Positions 23,173-31,281 of a stretch of DNA of 45,202 nt are shown here, piece after piece. Under the pieces are notes generated by a model. The model saw only the letters and a list, made by a program, of their open reading frames with translations. It was not told the origin of the DNA and searched no databases. The translations under genes were made by a program, and so were the position numbers. Within the stretch, counting starts at the first letter, position 1; each line of letters begins with the position of its first letter. Origin of the DNA: Bacteroidota bacterium (lineage in GTDB: Bacteria > Bacteroidota > Bacteroidia > Chitinophagales > Chitinophagaceae); assembly GCA_023392185.1 (NCBI GenBank), contig JAEVZP010000147.1, forward strand, positions 1 through 45,202, read 5' to 3'.

Positions 23173-23180
23173 TACCTTTG
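23173..23180 (+). promoter_or_regulatory. -7 promoter box TACCTTTG for the GH3-family gene
   Basis: Exact TAnnTTTG match with nine bases between box and ATG (23190), implying a leaderless or nearly leaderless transcript and fixing the start choice. Confidence 0.65.
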
Positions 23181-23189
23181 ATTCTCCCT

Positions 23190-24689
23190 ATGAAAATAAA
23201 ATCCCTTCTGGCGCGCCCCTACGCCGCCTACGTCCGCAGCAAGGTGAGCCGCGAAAGCGTGGCCGAAACTGCGCGCGGGCATCAAAAAGAATGGCTCGCG
23301 CAACTGCTAAAGAAAGGAGCCACCACGGTTTTTGGTAAAGACCACCACTTTGGCGATGTAAGCGACTATAAAGCCTTTAAAAGTGCCGTTCCCCTTCGCG
23401 ACTACGAGGCGCTCAAACCTTATATCGATTTCATAAAAGAAGGAAAAGAGAACATCCTGTGGCCGGGCAAGCCGCTGTATCTGGCCAAAACCTCCGGCAC
23501 CACTTCCGGCGCTAAATACATCCCCATTACCAAGGATTCGATCCCGAACCACATCGACTCGGCGCGCAACGCCCTGCTTTGCTACGCAGCCAACAGCGGC
23601 AACACCCAGTTTGTGGACGGAAAAATGATTTTTCTCTCCGGCTCGCCGGAGCTGGAGCGCATCGGCGGCATTCCTACAGGCCGCCTTTCCGGAATTGTAA
23701 ACCATTTCATTCCTGCCTACCTGCGCACCAACCAACTGCCTTCCTATACTACCAACTGTATTGAAGACTGGGAAGAAAAGCTGGGTAAGATTGTGGCGGA
23801 AACGCTGGGGCAGGATATGCGCCTGATTTCCGGAATTCCGCCGTGGATGCAGATGTATTTCGACTGGCTTCAGGAACGCGGCGAAGGAAAGAAGATCAAA
23901 GAATTGTTTCCCAATCTGCAGGTGCTGGTGCACGGTGGAGTCGCCTTCGAACCCTATAAGAAAAAGCTGTTTGAAAGCCTCGGCGGCCCGATCGACACGG
24001 TAGAAACCTTTCCGGCATCCGAAGGCTTTTTTGCCTGGCAGGACACGCTTGAGGAAGAAGGCCTTTTATTGAACACGAATTCCGGAATTTTCTTTGAATT
24101 CGTGCCCGCCGGCGAGGTGTTTTCCGGGAATCCCACACGCCTGTCGCTCCACGAGGTCAAAACCGGCGAGAACTATGCCCTGATTGTCAATTCCAACGCC
24201 GGACTCTGGGGCTACAATACCGGCGACACGGTGCGCTTTGTCAGCACCGATCCGTACCGGCTGCTCGTAACGGGGCGCATCAAGCATTTTATCTCCGCCT
24301 TCGGCGAACACGTCATTGGCGAGGAAGTAGAAAGCGCACTCCGGGCAGCGGTGGAAAAGCACGGCGGCCATGTGGTGGAGTTTACTGTCGCGCCCAATAT
24401 CACGCCTGCCGACGGCAGCGTGCCGCACCACGAGTGGTTTATCGCGTTTGAGAAATTTCCGGAAAATCTGCCTGCTTTTGCCAAAACGATAGACGAGGCG
24501 CTGCGCCAGAAAAACATCTATTACGACGACCTGATTCGCGGCGGTATTCTGCAAACCCTGCAAATCAAAGCGCTTCCGCCGGATGCCTTTATCCGGTATA
24601 TGCGCAGCCAAGGCAAACTCGGCGGCCAAAACAAAGTGCCGCGCCTCAGCAACGACCGTAAAATCGCCGATGTGCTGAGCGGGTACTGA
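23190..24689 (+). CDS. GH3-family acyl-adenylating enzyme
   Basis: A 499-residue member of the GH3 family of the ANL adenylating superfamily. The ATP-binding motif I is LAKTSGTTSGAKYIP (97-111), motif II is TFPASEGFFAWQ, and motif III is GYNTGDTVRFV followed by VTGRIKHFISAFGEHV, which hinges to the small C-terminal domain. In plants GH3 enzymes adenylate jasmonate or auxin and join them to amino acids; bacterial GH3 proteins are widespread but mostly uncharacterised, so the acid and nucleophile here are unknown. The ATG at 23190 is chosen because it lies directly after a perfect -7 box. It stands alone, convergent with recJ, with no biosynthetic neighbours. Confidence 0.88.
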   Translation: MKIKSLLARPYAAYVRSKVSRESVAETARGHQKEWLAQLLKKGATTVFGKDHHFGDVSDYKAFKSAVPLRDYEALKPYIDFIKEGKENILWPGKPLYLAKTSGTTSGAKYIPITKDSIPNHIDSARNALLCYAANSGNTQFVDGKMIFLSGSPELERIGGIPTGRLSGIVNHFIPAYLRTNQLPSYTTNCIEDWEEKLGKIVAETLGQDMRLISGIPPWMQMYFDWLQERGEGKKIKELFPNLQVLVHGGVAFEPYKKKLFESLGGPIDTVETFPASEGFFAWQDTLEEEGLLLNTNSGIFFEFVPAGEVFSGNPTRLSLHEVKTGENYALIVNSNAGLWGYNTGDTVRFVSTDPYRLLVTGRIKHFISAFGEHVIGEEVESALRAAVEKHGGHVVEFTVAPNITPADGSVPHHEWFIAFEKFPENLPAFAKTIDEALRQKNIYYDDLIRGGILQTLQIKALPPDAFIRYMRSQGKLGGQNKVPRLSNDRKIADVLSGY

Positions 24690-24734
24690 GGGTGTGGTTG
24701 TAATGCAAGGAGCTTTTCCCGGAAAATACAGATT

Positions 24735-24820
24735 GCGGGTCAAGGCCCGCAATGACGGATAACGTACGCGGGAAAACGTACGTCCCACCTCGTACGTTCG
24801 TCATGGCGGGCTTGACCCGC
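24735..24820. repeat. Nested imperfect inverted repeat (REP-like)
   Basis: Outer arms GCGGGTCAAGGCCCGCAATG... (24735-24757) and ...CATGGCGGGCTTGACCCGC (24799-24820) pair with few mismatches; each arm is itself a small hairpin. Inner arms AACGTACG (24761-24768) and CGTACGTT (24791-24798) pair perfectly. Located between convergent GH3 and recJ genes. Confidence 0.75.
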
Positions 24821-24865
24821 CACCTCCGTTTTCTGGAAAATGCACATAAAAGCGTGCTTGAAGCA

Positions 24866-24912
24866 GAGCGCCCAACCTGTCAGGTTTCAAAAACCTGACA
24901 GGTTGGGCGCTC
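24866..24912 (-). terminator. Terminator-like 22-bp perfect hairpin after recJ (AACCT..AGGTT family)
   Basis: Arms 24866-24887 and 24891-24912 are exact complements around CAA. The core AACCTGTCAGGTT matches, with compensated changes, the inverted repeat at 2306-2338. It sits 32 bp past the recJ stop and may serve both convergent genes, though it lacks a strong T run. Confidence 0.7.
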
Positions 24913-24943
24913 GATTTCCGGAAATTATTGTTTTAAAATCCCC

Positions 24944-26689
24944 CTAATAAGAAGGCCGCACATCAATCACTTTGAGCTGCAGGCGCGTCGTTCCCTGAAA
25001 CACGTTTTCTTCCACGCCATATACCATATCGAACGGCCCGGCATCTACATACGGAAACTTCGCCGCAAGCCCAAAGCCAATACCGTCCATAGAAACGCCA
25101 CCGCGTTCATGCACCACAAACCGAATGTGACTGTCTTTCACCACGCGGCTCAACCCACGGTAATTGTGCACACCGCGGGTCATAAATACCGGGCGCGGAT
25201 TGGCGGGGCCAAATGGCTCAAACTGCCGCAGAATATTATAAAAAGCCGGCGTAATGTCGGCAAACGAAAGCACCGCGTCAATGCCTATTTCCGGATTGAG
25301 CTGTGAAGGCTTAATCGTTCCGGCGACCACTTCTTCAAAGCGTTCCCGGAAAGAATCCAGATTTTGAGGCAACAGGGTCATGCCGGCAGCATAAAAATGA
25401 CCGCCATACGCTTCGAGCAAATCGCGGCAGGCGTGTAGCGCCTCATAAATATTAAACCCAATCACCGAGCGCGCCGAGCCGCTGATGCGGCCATTGCTGT
25501 GCGTCAGCACAATCGTGGGCCGGTAAAACTGTTCTACCAGCCGCGAGGCCACAATGCCCACCACGCCTTTATGCCAGTCCGGCGAATACACAATCGTCGC
25601 TTTCCGGGTTTCGGTGAGCGGGTCGGTGCGCAGCAACTCCAGCGCTTCTTCGGTCGTGTGCCGGTCTTTTTCGCGCCGGTCGGTATTGTCGTTTTGCAGC
25701 TCCAGCGCAATGCGCTTCACTTCTTCCGGATCGTCGGAGGTGAAGAGCGCCACAGCCTTTTTCGCGTCATCCATGCGTCCGGCGGCATTCACCCGTGGAC
25801 CAATCACAAAAACCAGGTCCGAAATGGTCATCTTTTGCGTCAGTCCGGTGAGCTCCCGCAAGGTCTGAAGAGCGATCGACGGCGACTCTGCCGCCCGCTT
25901 CAGGCCATAAAAAGCCAATACCCGGTTTTCACCGTCAATAGGCACCAGATCAGCTGCAATGCTGGTGGCCACGAGATCCAAGTAGCGGTAGGCGGCTTCC
26001 TGTGGCAGTTTCCAGTGAATGCACAAGGCCTGCACGAGCTTGAAACCAATGCCGCAGCCCGAAAGCTCTTTGTAGGGATACTCGCAACCGGGTTGTTTGG
26101 GATTCAGAATCGCAAACGCCTTTGGAAGCTCTTCATCGGGCAGGTGGTGGTCACCAATAATCACATCAATGCCCAAGCTCTGCGCATAACGCACCAGGTC
26201 GGCGCTCTTGATCCCGCAGTCGAGGGTGATGACCAGATGATAGCCGTGTTTTTTGGCATAGTCAATGCCTTCCTTGCTAAGGCCATAGCCTTCGCGGTAG
26301 CGGTGCGGAATGTAATACGCCAGCGAATCGTCGCGCAGGTCGGGGTAGTGGCGGCGCAGAAAATCATACACCACTGACACCGCTGTGGTGCCGTCTACAT
26401 CATAGTCTCCGTAAACGAGGATACGTTCGTGCCATTCTACCGCTTCGGCAATGCGCTTCACCGCTTCGTGCATGCCTTTCATCAAAAAAGGATCGTGCAG
26501 GTGCTCCAGCTGCGGCCGGAAAAAATCTTTGGCTTCCTCAAAAGTGGTGATGCCACGCAAGACCAGTAGCTGACATAAGGCTGGATTGATCTTCAGCGAT
26601 TCTACCAGCCGGGCGACAGTATCGGGGTCGGGTTTTTGCACCACCCACCTTTTGGTGAGCGGCGCCGGATTGGGGATAGACGGGTTCAT
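24944..26689 (-). CDS. recJ: RecJ, single-stranded-DNA-specific 5'-3' exonuclease
   Basis: A 581-residue DHH/DHHA1 phosphoesterase. Metal-binding motifs are visible: YGDYDVDGTTAVSV (motif I, 93-106), LVITLDCGIKS (motif II), the DHHLP triad (about 178-183) and GIGFKLVQAL; the DHHA1 domain follows with VGIVASRLVEQFYRPT and SGSARS, then the C-terminal OB domain (KVIDVRPSY end). RecJ digests single-stranded DNA 5' to 3' in recombination (RecFOR pathway), base excision and mismatch repair. Its ATG overlaps the stop of the upstream kynurenine monooxygenase gene in ATGA, so translation is coupled. Length is normal for the family. Confidence 0.95.
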   Translation of the reverse strand: MNPSIPNPAPLTKRWVVQKPDPDTVARLVESLKINPALCQLLVLRGITTFEEAKDFFRPQLEHLHDPFLMKGMHEAVKRIAEAVEWHERILVYGDYDVDGTTAVSVVYDFLRRHYPDLRDDSLAYYIPHRYREGYGLSKEGIDYAKKHGYHLVITLDCGIKSADLVRYAQSLGIDVIIGDHHLPDEELPKAFAILNPKQPGCEYPYKELSGCGIGFKLVQALCIHWKLPQEAAYRYLDLVATSIAADLVPIDGENRVLAFYGLKRAAESPSIALQTLRELTGLTQKMTISDLVFVIGPRVNAAGRMDDAKKAVALFTSDDPEEVKRIALELQNDNTDRREKDRHTTEEALELLRTDPLTETRKATIVYSPDWHKGVVGIVASRLVEQFYRPTIVLTHSNGRISGSARSVIGFNIYEALHACRDLLEAYGGHFYAAGMTLLPQNLDSFRERFEEVVAGTIKPSQLNPEIGIDAVLSFADITPAFYNILRQFEPFGPANPRPVFMTRGVHNYRGLSRVVKDSHIRFVVHERGGVSMDGIGFGLAAKFPYVDAGPFDMVYGVEENVFQGTTRLQLKVIDVRPSY

Positions 26690-28023
26690 AGGCCGAAGTC
26701 GAGGTCTTTAACGGCTTCGTCATACGCGGCCAGGTGGTTTTGTAATTGGGGATCTTCTTTGTCGATAGAGCGGATGCTTTCCCACAGACGGTCCTGTGCT
26801 TCAGTGCACTTCAGCGCCGTATCGTAGGGCGTGTGCGAAAACGACACCATTTCATACACCGAGCGGAAGCGCTCCGGGTATTGCAGGGTCAGTTCCTTTT
26901 CGCGCTTTTTGCGATTGAGGAAATCTTCATCGGCCACCTTATCGCGCATCTCTACGAAGTTTTGCAGCGCCAGGCTGCCTACCGCGTCGCCGTTGGGCTT
27001 GCGCAACCGGCTGTATTCGGGCAACACGCTTGCCCAATCGTCACCGTGCTGATCCAACAGCCCGCTCAGCACACGGACGTCTTCAAAACCGGCATTCATG
27101 CCTTGCCCGTAGAACGGCACGATTGCGTGCGCAGCGTCGCCGATCAGGGCACTTTTATCTTCAAAGAACCACGGCTCGATGCGGGTGGTAATGAGAGAAG
27201 AAGTCGGGTTAGCAAAGAAATCTTCCAGCAGCGTCGGCATCAGGGGTCGTGCATCAGGAAAATGCTTTTTGAAGAAGGCTTCTACCGCTTCCGGTGTTTG
27301 CAGGGCAGCAAAAGATTCTGCTCCTTCAAAAGGCATAAACACCGTGCAGGTATACGAGCCGTCCGGGTTGGGCAGGGCAATCATCATAAACTGCCGGCGG
27401 GGCCAGATGTGGAGCGCGTTGGTGGGCTGCATCCGGAAGCTGCCGTCTTCCGCTGCCGGAATCAACAATTCTTTATAGCCCTGCTCGATATACATCTGCG
27501 AGGCATTCACCCGGTCGAGGTGCGTGTAAGCCGTGCGCAGGGCTGAGAAAGCGCCGTCGGCACCAATTACCAGATCGGCGGTTTGCGTTTCGCCGTCTTC
27601 AAAGAAAAGCTCGTTGGTGTGGACATCCACTCTGGCGCAGCGCTTGTTGAAATGAATTTTCGCACCTTCGGCTTCGGCCAGCGTCATCAGGCGCTTGTTC
27701 AGCTCGCCGCGACTGATCGAGTAAATGGCTTCGCCATTGGAGCCATAAGGCTGGAAAGCCGTGCTGCCGTCGGCCTGATGCAGAAAGCGGCCCGGCATCG
27801 AGATCGCCAGGTCTTCAATGTCCTGGCGCACACCGGCCAGGTCGAGGGCCGCCCAGCCGCGCACGCTCATCGCCATATTGATGCTTTTCCCGGCCGAGAT
27901 ACTGCTGGCCCGCATATCAGGGCGGCGCTCGTACACCGTTATGTCATACCCTCTTTTTCGGAGCACCACCGCCAGCAACGAGCCGACCAGCCCGGCGCCA
28001 AGAATGGTTATGTTTCTTTTCAT
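26686..28023 (-). CDS. kmo: Kynurenine 3-monooxygenase (FAD-dependent)
   Basis: A 445-residue flavoprotein monooxygenase. The Rossmann motif GAGLVGSLLAVVLRKRGYDITVYERR binds FAD at the N-terminus, and ALIGDAAHAIVPFYGQGMNAGFED is the second flavin motif of class A hydroxylases. SAGKSINMAMSVRGWAAL and the FMPFEGAESF region match kynurenine 3-monooxygenases, which use NADPH and O2 to make 3-hydroxykynurenine in tryptophan breakdown or quinolinate-based NAD synthesis. The ATG at 28023 is chosen: ten codons further upstream the frame opens only with a TTG that lies inside the perfect -7 box TACTTTTG (28051-28058). The final codons overlap recJ. No other kynurenine-pathway gene is in the window. 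Confidence 0.9.
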   Translation of the reverse strand: MKRNITILGAGLVGSLLAVVLRKRGYDITVYERRPDMRASSISAGKSINMAMSVRGWAALDLAGVRQDIEDLAISMPGRFLHQADGSTAFQPYGSNGEAIYSISRGELNKRLMTLAEAEGAKIHFNKRCARVDVHTNELFFEDGETQTADLVIGADGAFSALRTAYTHLDRVNASQMYIEQGYKELLIPAAEDGSFRMQPTNALHIWPRRQFMMIALPNPDGSYTCTVFMPFEGAESFAALQTPEAVEAFFKKHFPDARPLMPTLLEDFFANPTSSLITTRIEPWFFEDKSALIGDAAHAIVPFYGQGMNAGFEDVRVLSGLLDQHGDDWASVLPEYSRLRKPNGDAVGSLALQNFVEMRDKVADEDFLNRKKREKELTLQYPERFRSVYEMVSFSHTPYDTALKCTEAQDRLWESIRSIDKEDPQLQNHLAAYDEAVKDLDFGL

Positions 28024-28050
28024 TTTCTTTTGTTTTACTGTTTCAGACTT

Positions 28051-28058
28051 CAAAAGTA
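28051..28058 (-). promoter_or_regulatory. -7 promoter box TACTTTTG for the kmo-recJ unit
   Basis: Exact TAnnTTTG match on the minus strand, 27 bp before the kmo ATG. It probably transcribes kmo and recJ together. Confidence 0.65.
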
Positions 28059-28077
28059 TAACGAAAAGAAAGGAAAA

Positions 28078-28100
28078 GCCCGCCTGTAAAACAGACGGGC
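28078..28100 (-). terminator. Terminator of the second L,D-transpeptidase gene
   Basis: Nine-base arms (28078-28086, 28092-28100) pair with one wobble around a five-base loop and are followed in the minus direction by TTTTCC, 30 bp beyond the stop codon. Confidence 0.75.
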
Positions 28101-28130
28101 CTGAGGACCTTATAGGGAAAGAGAAAGCGT

Positions 28131-29498
28131 TTACTTTCCAGCAGTACGCGGTGTTTGAGGGGGAGCACCCACCAGATTTACCGGGGCGGGATACCCTTTT
28201 CCGGAAAGCGCGGCAATGGGAACAAACACTTCTTTTTGACCTTTCACAGTACGGGTGACTTTACCTTTTGGGTTGGCATTTGGCTTCTCCGCGCCGGTGG
28301 TCGTATCGGCTACAGAAGTTTCTACCGCGTCGGCAATAGCGTTGCCCTGCGCGTCGCGGTTCATTTCCGTCAGGGCGGCTACCAGCGCACTTTTTTCAGC
28401 CGCCGGAAGGGCGTCATAGGAAAGATTATACACCTGAAGCACTTTATTGGCATACGCCGTCGTGTTGGTGCCGCGTTCATACACATCGCGATATACTGTG
28501 AGGCCACCATTACCGGCTACAATCGTCTCGTACCGAAGCTCAATCGGAATGGGTTTTGGAAGTTTCTCTTCGGTGGTTTTTCCTTTCTGCGTACCATAAT
28601 TCTGAATCGCGTCCGGCGTCAGGGAGGAAGCGCCGGAAATTTGCGCCAGCGTAGTGGCAAAATCCTGAATCCCTTCGTTGGTCAGACCCACACAGCCGTG
28701 CGAGGCAAAAGAGCCCAGTTTCGCCGGTTGCTTGCCGCCATGAATGAGGCTGGGCAGGCCAATCGGAATTTTAATCGGACCAAGTGGATTGTCTTTGCTG
28801 CCTGCTTCCACGGTTTTGCCGGGGGCAAACTTGCCTTTTACCCAAGGCTCGTCGGGTGGCGTCCAGGTAGGATTGAAAATGATTTTCTCGGCGCGGCGCA
28901 TACCGGCCGGTAAGGGAAATTCCGGATATCCGATGCCCACCGAATAGCTCTTAAGCAACCGACCGTCCTGAAAAACATCCATACGGTAGGCGGGCGCGTT
29001 TACTACAACGCGGGTATCCGTCGGAACCGAATTGGGCTGGGTGGGCAACAGACCTTCAAGGTCGCCGCCGGCGTAGCGCCGCGCCACGTATTGCCGCAGT
29101 TGCAGCGCTTTTTCTTCGCCCAGAATGCTGTTGAGTTGCTTTTCCGCGTTTTGAGACGCCGCACGGGCCGAGCCCAGATAAGCCGTGCCGTCTCCTTTTT
29201 CGTCCAGATCGGAAACCGATTTTTGGGCGGCAGTTTTCAGCTTCTCCACCTGATCGGCAGAAAGAGCCAGCTGGTTTTTGAGGTCTTCGCCAAAGCCTTC
29301 TTCATAAAAAAGCGCGTCCAGCACCGGCAGGGTCAGTCCGGGGGCTACGGGTGGGGCAACCGCAGCGGTATTTCCGGAAACGGTGGTAGTATCTACCACC
29401 GTTGTGCTTTGTTCAACAGTATTGGTGCGGGTCGTCTCCGAGCAGGCCGTCAGTCCGAGGGCTAGAACGAGGGCGAGCGGAAAAAGTCTTTTCTTCAT
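28131..29498 (-). CDS. L,D-transpeptidase (YkuD family) lipoprotein
   Basis: A 455-residue lipoprotein: MKKRLFPLALVLALGLTAC puts a lipobox at Cys19, the reason for choosing ATG at 29498. A Thr/Val-rich linker and a helical domain (about 60-155, LSADQVEKLKTAAQKSVSDL) precede the YkuD domain, which starts TRVVVNAPAYRMDVFQDGRLLKSY and carries the catalytic SHGCVGL. The Arg of the usual SHGCxR motif is replaced by Gly, so activity could be altered; most other YkuD features (IPIGLPSLIHGGKQPAKLGSF) are intact. A further C-terminal region of about 130 residues (from about 325) has no clear family. It would act in the periplasm on peptidoglycan peptides. The frame has no stop before the upstream membrane-protein frame, so a fused product cannot be ruled out. 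Confidence 0.75.
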   Translation of the reverse strand: MKKRLFPLALVLALGLTACSETTRTNTVEQSTTVVDTTTVSGNTAAVAPPVAPGLTLPVLDALFYEEGFGEDLKNQLALSADQVEKLKTAAQKSVSDLDEKGDGTAYLGSARAASQNAEKQLNSILGEEKALQLRQYVARRYAGGDLEGLLPTQPNSVPTDTRVVVNAPAYRMDVFQDGRLLKSYSVGIGYPEFPLPAGMRRAEKIIFNPTWTPPDEPWVKGKFAPGKTVEAGSKDNPLGPIKIPIGLPSLIHGGKQPAKLGSFASHGCVGLTNEGIQDFATTLAQISGASSLTPDAIQNYGTQKGKTTEEKLPKPIPIELRYETIVAGNGGLTVYRDVYERGTNTTAYANKVLQVYNLSYDALPAAEKSALVAALTEMNRDAQGNAIADAVETSVADTTTGAEKPNANPKGKVTRTVKGQKEVFVPIAALSGKGYPAPVNLVGAPPQTPRTAGK

Positions 29499-29954
29499 AA
29501 TGCCAAGCAGGCTATAAAGAATCGTTCCCGACCTGTTTTTCGGAAAATCTCTTTCCTTTTTCCGGAACTGAAAGTAACCTCTTCCAATCCAAAACCATAC
29601 GGGTGCAAACAAAGCGAGCAGGTGAAGCACCGTTATCGCAGACAGGGTTTCATCCACCAGGAATCTACCCAGAAAAAGCGACGCCGCAAGTGGCAAAAAA
29701 GCAAAGGCAAGGGCAGACCGAAATGCGCTGGCGCGAACTGCCGGCAGGCCAACGAGGAACAGGGTTGCGGAACACAGTGCAAGCAGCAGGGCAGTGCCGG
29801 AAAGAATGGTTTCGGTAAAGCCTGGCATATAGCAGTTACGCCGAGAGTCAGCTACAAAAACAGCCTGTAAAAGCGCCGTTAGCACAAGGGTTGTGAGCAC
29901 CGAAAAGCCGACAATGCGCCCGAAGGTTTTCCAGAGAAAGGTTTTCAGATTCAT
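29499..29954 (-). CDS. Membrane-protein frame with no stop codon, continuous with the L,D-transpeptidase
   Basis: From ATG 29954 (MNLKTFLWKTFGRIVGFSVL) about 150 codons encode four hydrophobic segments (about 14-34, 51-74, 82-98 and 108-127 of the frame), then RKKERDFPKNRSGTILYSLLGI leads without a stop codon straight into the lipoprotein start. The simplest reading is a small four-helix inner-membrane protein gene whose stop is missing or which is translated as a fusion of 607 residues. A lipoprotein signal in the middle of a chain after four membrane passes would be odd, so two separate starts with overlap in one frame is also possible. A TTCCGGAA copy at 29560 falls in the junction. I recognise no family. 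Confidence 0.45.
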
Positions 29955-30084
29955 TATTTGCAAAAGGATTCAGAGCGTTTTTAAGATGCGTTGAAAAGCG
30001 GAATCATCGGGCCCCAGTGCATCGTTCAGGGCGGAGATTTCCGGAAATTTCCTGCTTAAAGTGCCCCTTTAAGTATTGGCAAAA

Positions 30085-30109
30085 AGAGAGACGCCCAAAT
30101 TGGGCGTCT
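30085..30109 (-). terminator. Terminator of fabG
   Basis: Twelve-base arms AGAGACGCCCAA and TTGGGCGTCTCT pair perfectly around a single A and are followed on the minus strand by TTTTTGCC; it lies about 165 bp past the stop, further than usual. Confidence 0.7.
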
Positions 30110-30153
30110 CTGCGAGCGCTGTATCTTTTTTTGCCTTCGCTTTTGATATTCAT

Positions 30154-30207
30154 CTTTCCGCAGAACGCGCCTCTTTCCGCAGAACGCGCCTCTTGGCGCG
30201 TTCCTAC
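30154..30207. repeat. GAACGCGCC hairpin repeat, copy 2, with a 19-bp tandem
   Basis: A 19-bp unit (CTTTCCGCAGAACGCGCCT) is tandemly repeated starting at 30154 and 30173; the second unit continues into TTGGCGCGTTCCTAC, giving the same 9-bp hairpin as at 431-457. Confidence 0.75.
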
Positions 30208-30272
30208 AAAAGCGTTCCCGGGAATTCGTTATTCATCCTGATACCCGATACTTTTGTCTGGATACTTTTTCT

Positions 30273-31019
30273 CTACAAATTCATCCCACCGTCCACACTC
30301 AGGACCTGCCCGGTGATGTAAGTGCTCATATCCGAGGCGAGGAAGAGTGCCGCGTTGGCGATATCTTCCGGTTTGCCGGCCCGGCCCAGCGGAATTTTCT
30401 CCGACCATTTCTCCGATCCGCCTTCTTTCAGAAACTGCGTCATATCGGTTTCGATGAGGCCGGGTGCAATGGCGTTGCAGCGAATGCCGCGCGAGCCGAT
30501 TTCGGCAGCAATGCTTTTGGTAAAACCAATAATGCCCGCCTTCGACGCTGCATAAGCGGCTTGTCCGGCGTTGCCTTTGATGCCCACGATCGAACTCATA
30601 TTGATAATGCTGCCGGCGCGTGCTTTCATCATCGGGCGAATGACTTGTTTGGTCAGGTTATACACCGAGCGCAGGTTGGCGGCCATTACCTCGTCCCATT
30701 GTTCGGCAGAAAGGCGCAGCAAAAGATTGTCGCGGGAGATGCCGGCATTGTTCACGCAGATATCAATCGTTCCAAAGTCGGCAGCGACTTCTGCGGCCAG
30801 TTTCTCGGCGGCGGCATAGTCGCCTGCGTCGCTTTTGTAAGCTTTGGCCCTGATGCCCTGGCTGGCCAGTGCGTCGGCCAGGTTCCGGGCTTTCTCGTCG
30901 CTCGACACATACGTGAAGGCCACATTTGCGCCGTGTTCGGCAAAGGTTTTTGCAATGGCTTCGCCGATACCGCGGGAGCCGCCCGTGATCAGGGCTGTTT
31001 TTCCGGAAAGAAGTTTCAT
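30273..31019 (-). CDS. fabG: FabG, 3-oxoacyl-[acyl-carrier-protein] reductase
   Basis: A 248-residue short-chain dehydrogenase. The NADPH motif is GGSRGIGE (13-20), the NNAG stretch is present (ICVNNAGISRDNLL), and the catalytic Ser, Tyr and Lys are in NMSSIVGIKGNAGQAAYAASKAG; NAIAPGLIETDM and the C-terminal ITGQVLSVDGGM are canonical for FabG. It reduces 3-oxoacyl-ACP in fatty-acid elongation in the cytoplasm. The ATG at 31019 is chosen over an upstream opening because it directly precedes the first beta strand of the Rossmann fold (KTALITGG). AAATTTTG, a one-mismatch -7 box, lies about 25 bp upstream. It stands apart from other fatty-acid genes and diverges from rho. Confidence 0.92.
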   Translation of the reverse strand: MKLLSGKTALITGGSRGIGEAIAKTFAEHGANVAFTYVSSDEKARNLADALASQGIRAKAYKSDAGDYAAAEKLAAEVAADFGTIDICVNNAGISRDNLLLRLSAEQWDEVMAANLRSVYNLTKQVIRPMMKARAGSIINMSSIVGIKGNAGQAAYAASKAGIIGFTKSIAAEIGSRGIRCNAIAPGLIETDMTQFLKEGGSEKWSEKIPLGRAGKPEDIANAALFLASDMSTYITGQVLSVDGGMNL

Positions 31020-31281
31020 AAGGCTAAGGTAGGGTGGGGGCAAAATTTTTTTGATTTTGGAAAATGTTTTCCGTCGTAACATTGCTTCATCATTTCCTAT
31101 GGTGACGGATTTGGCAAAGCAATGAGCCGCGCGAAAAACTTTTTCTCCGCACCCCCACTGTATTTTCCGGAAATCACACCCTGACGCCTTCCCGTTTTTC
31201 CACTGAGGCAGGCCTGAAGCGAACGTGTCGTTCCCGATTTTCCCTTTCGTTACATTTTTATTTTACCGACGTCATTTTTTC

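Larger units (their letters stand above)
29955..30272. other. Gene-free spacer with repeats and a terminator
   Basis: The 318 bp between the membrane-protein start and the fabG stop hold one TTTCCGGAAA copy (about 30038), the fabG terminator hairpin at 30085-30109, and the second copy of the GAACGCGCC repeat. Confidence 0.6.

Noticed and set aside
22887..23189. N-terminal extension of the GH3 frame by 101 residues
   Set aside because: Low-complexity, not part of the GH3 fold, and a perfect -7 box lies just before the internal ATG at 23190.
24720..24912. Possible small RNA gene between GH3 and recJ
   Set aside because: The structure is explained by REP-like inverted repeats and a terminator between convergent genes; no promoter was seen.
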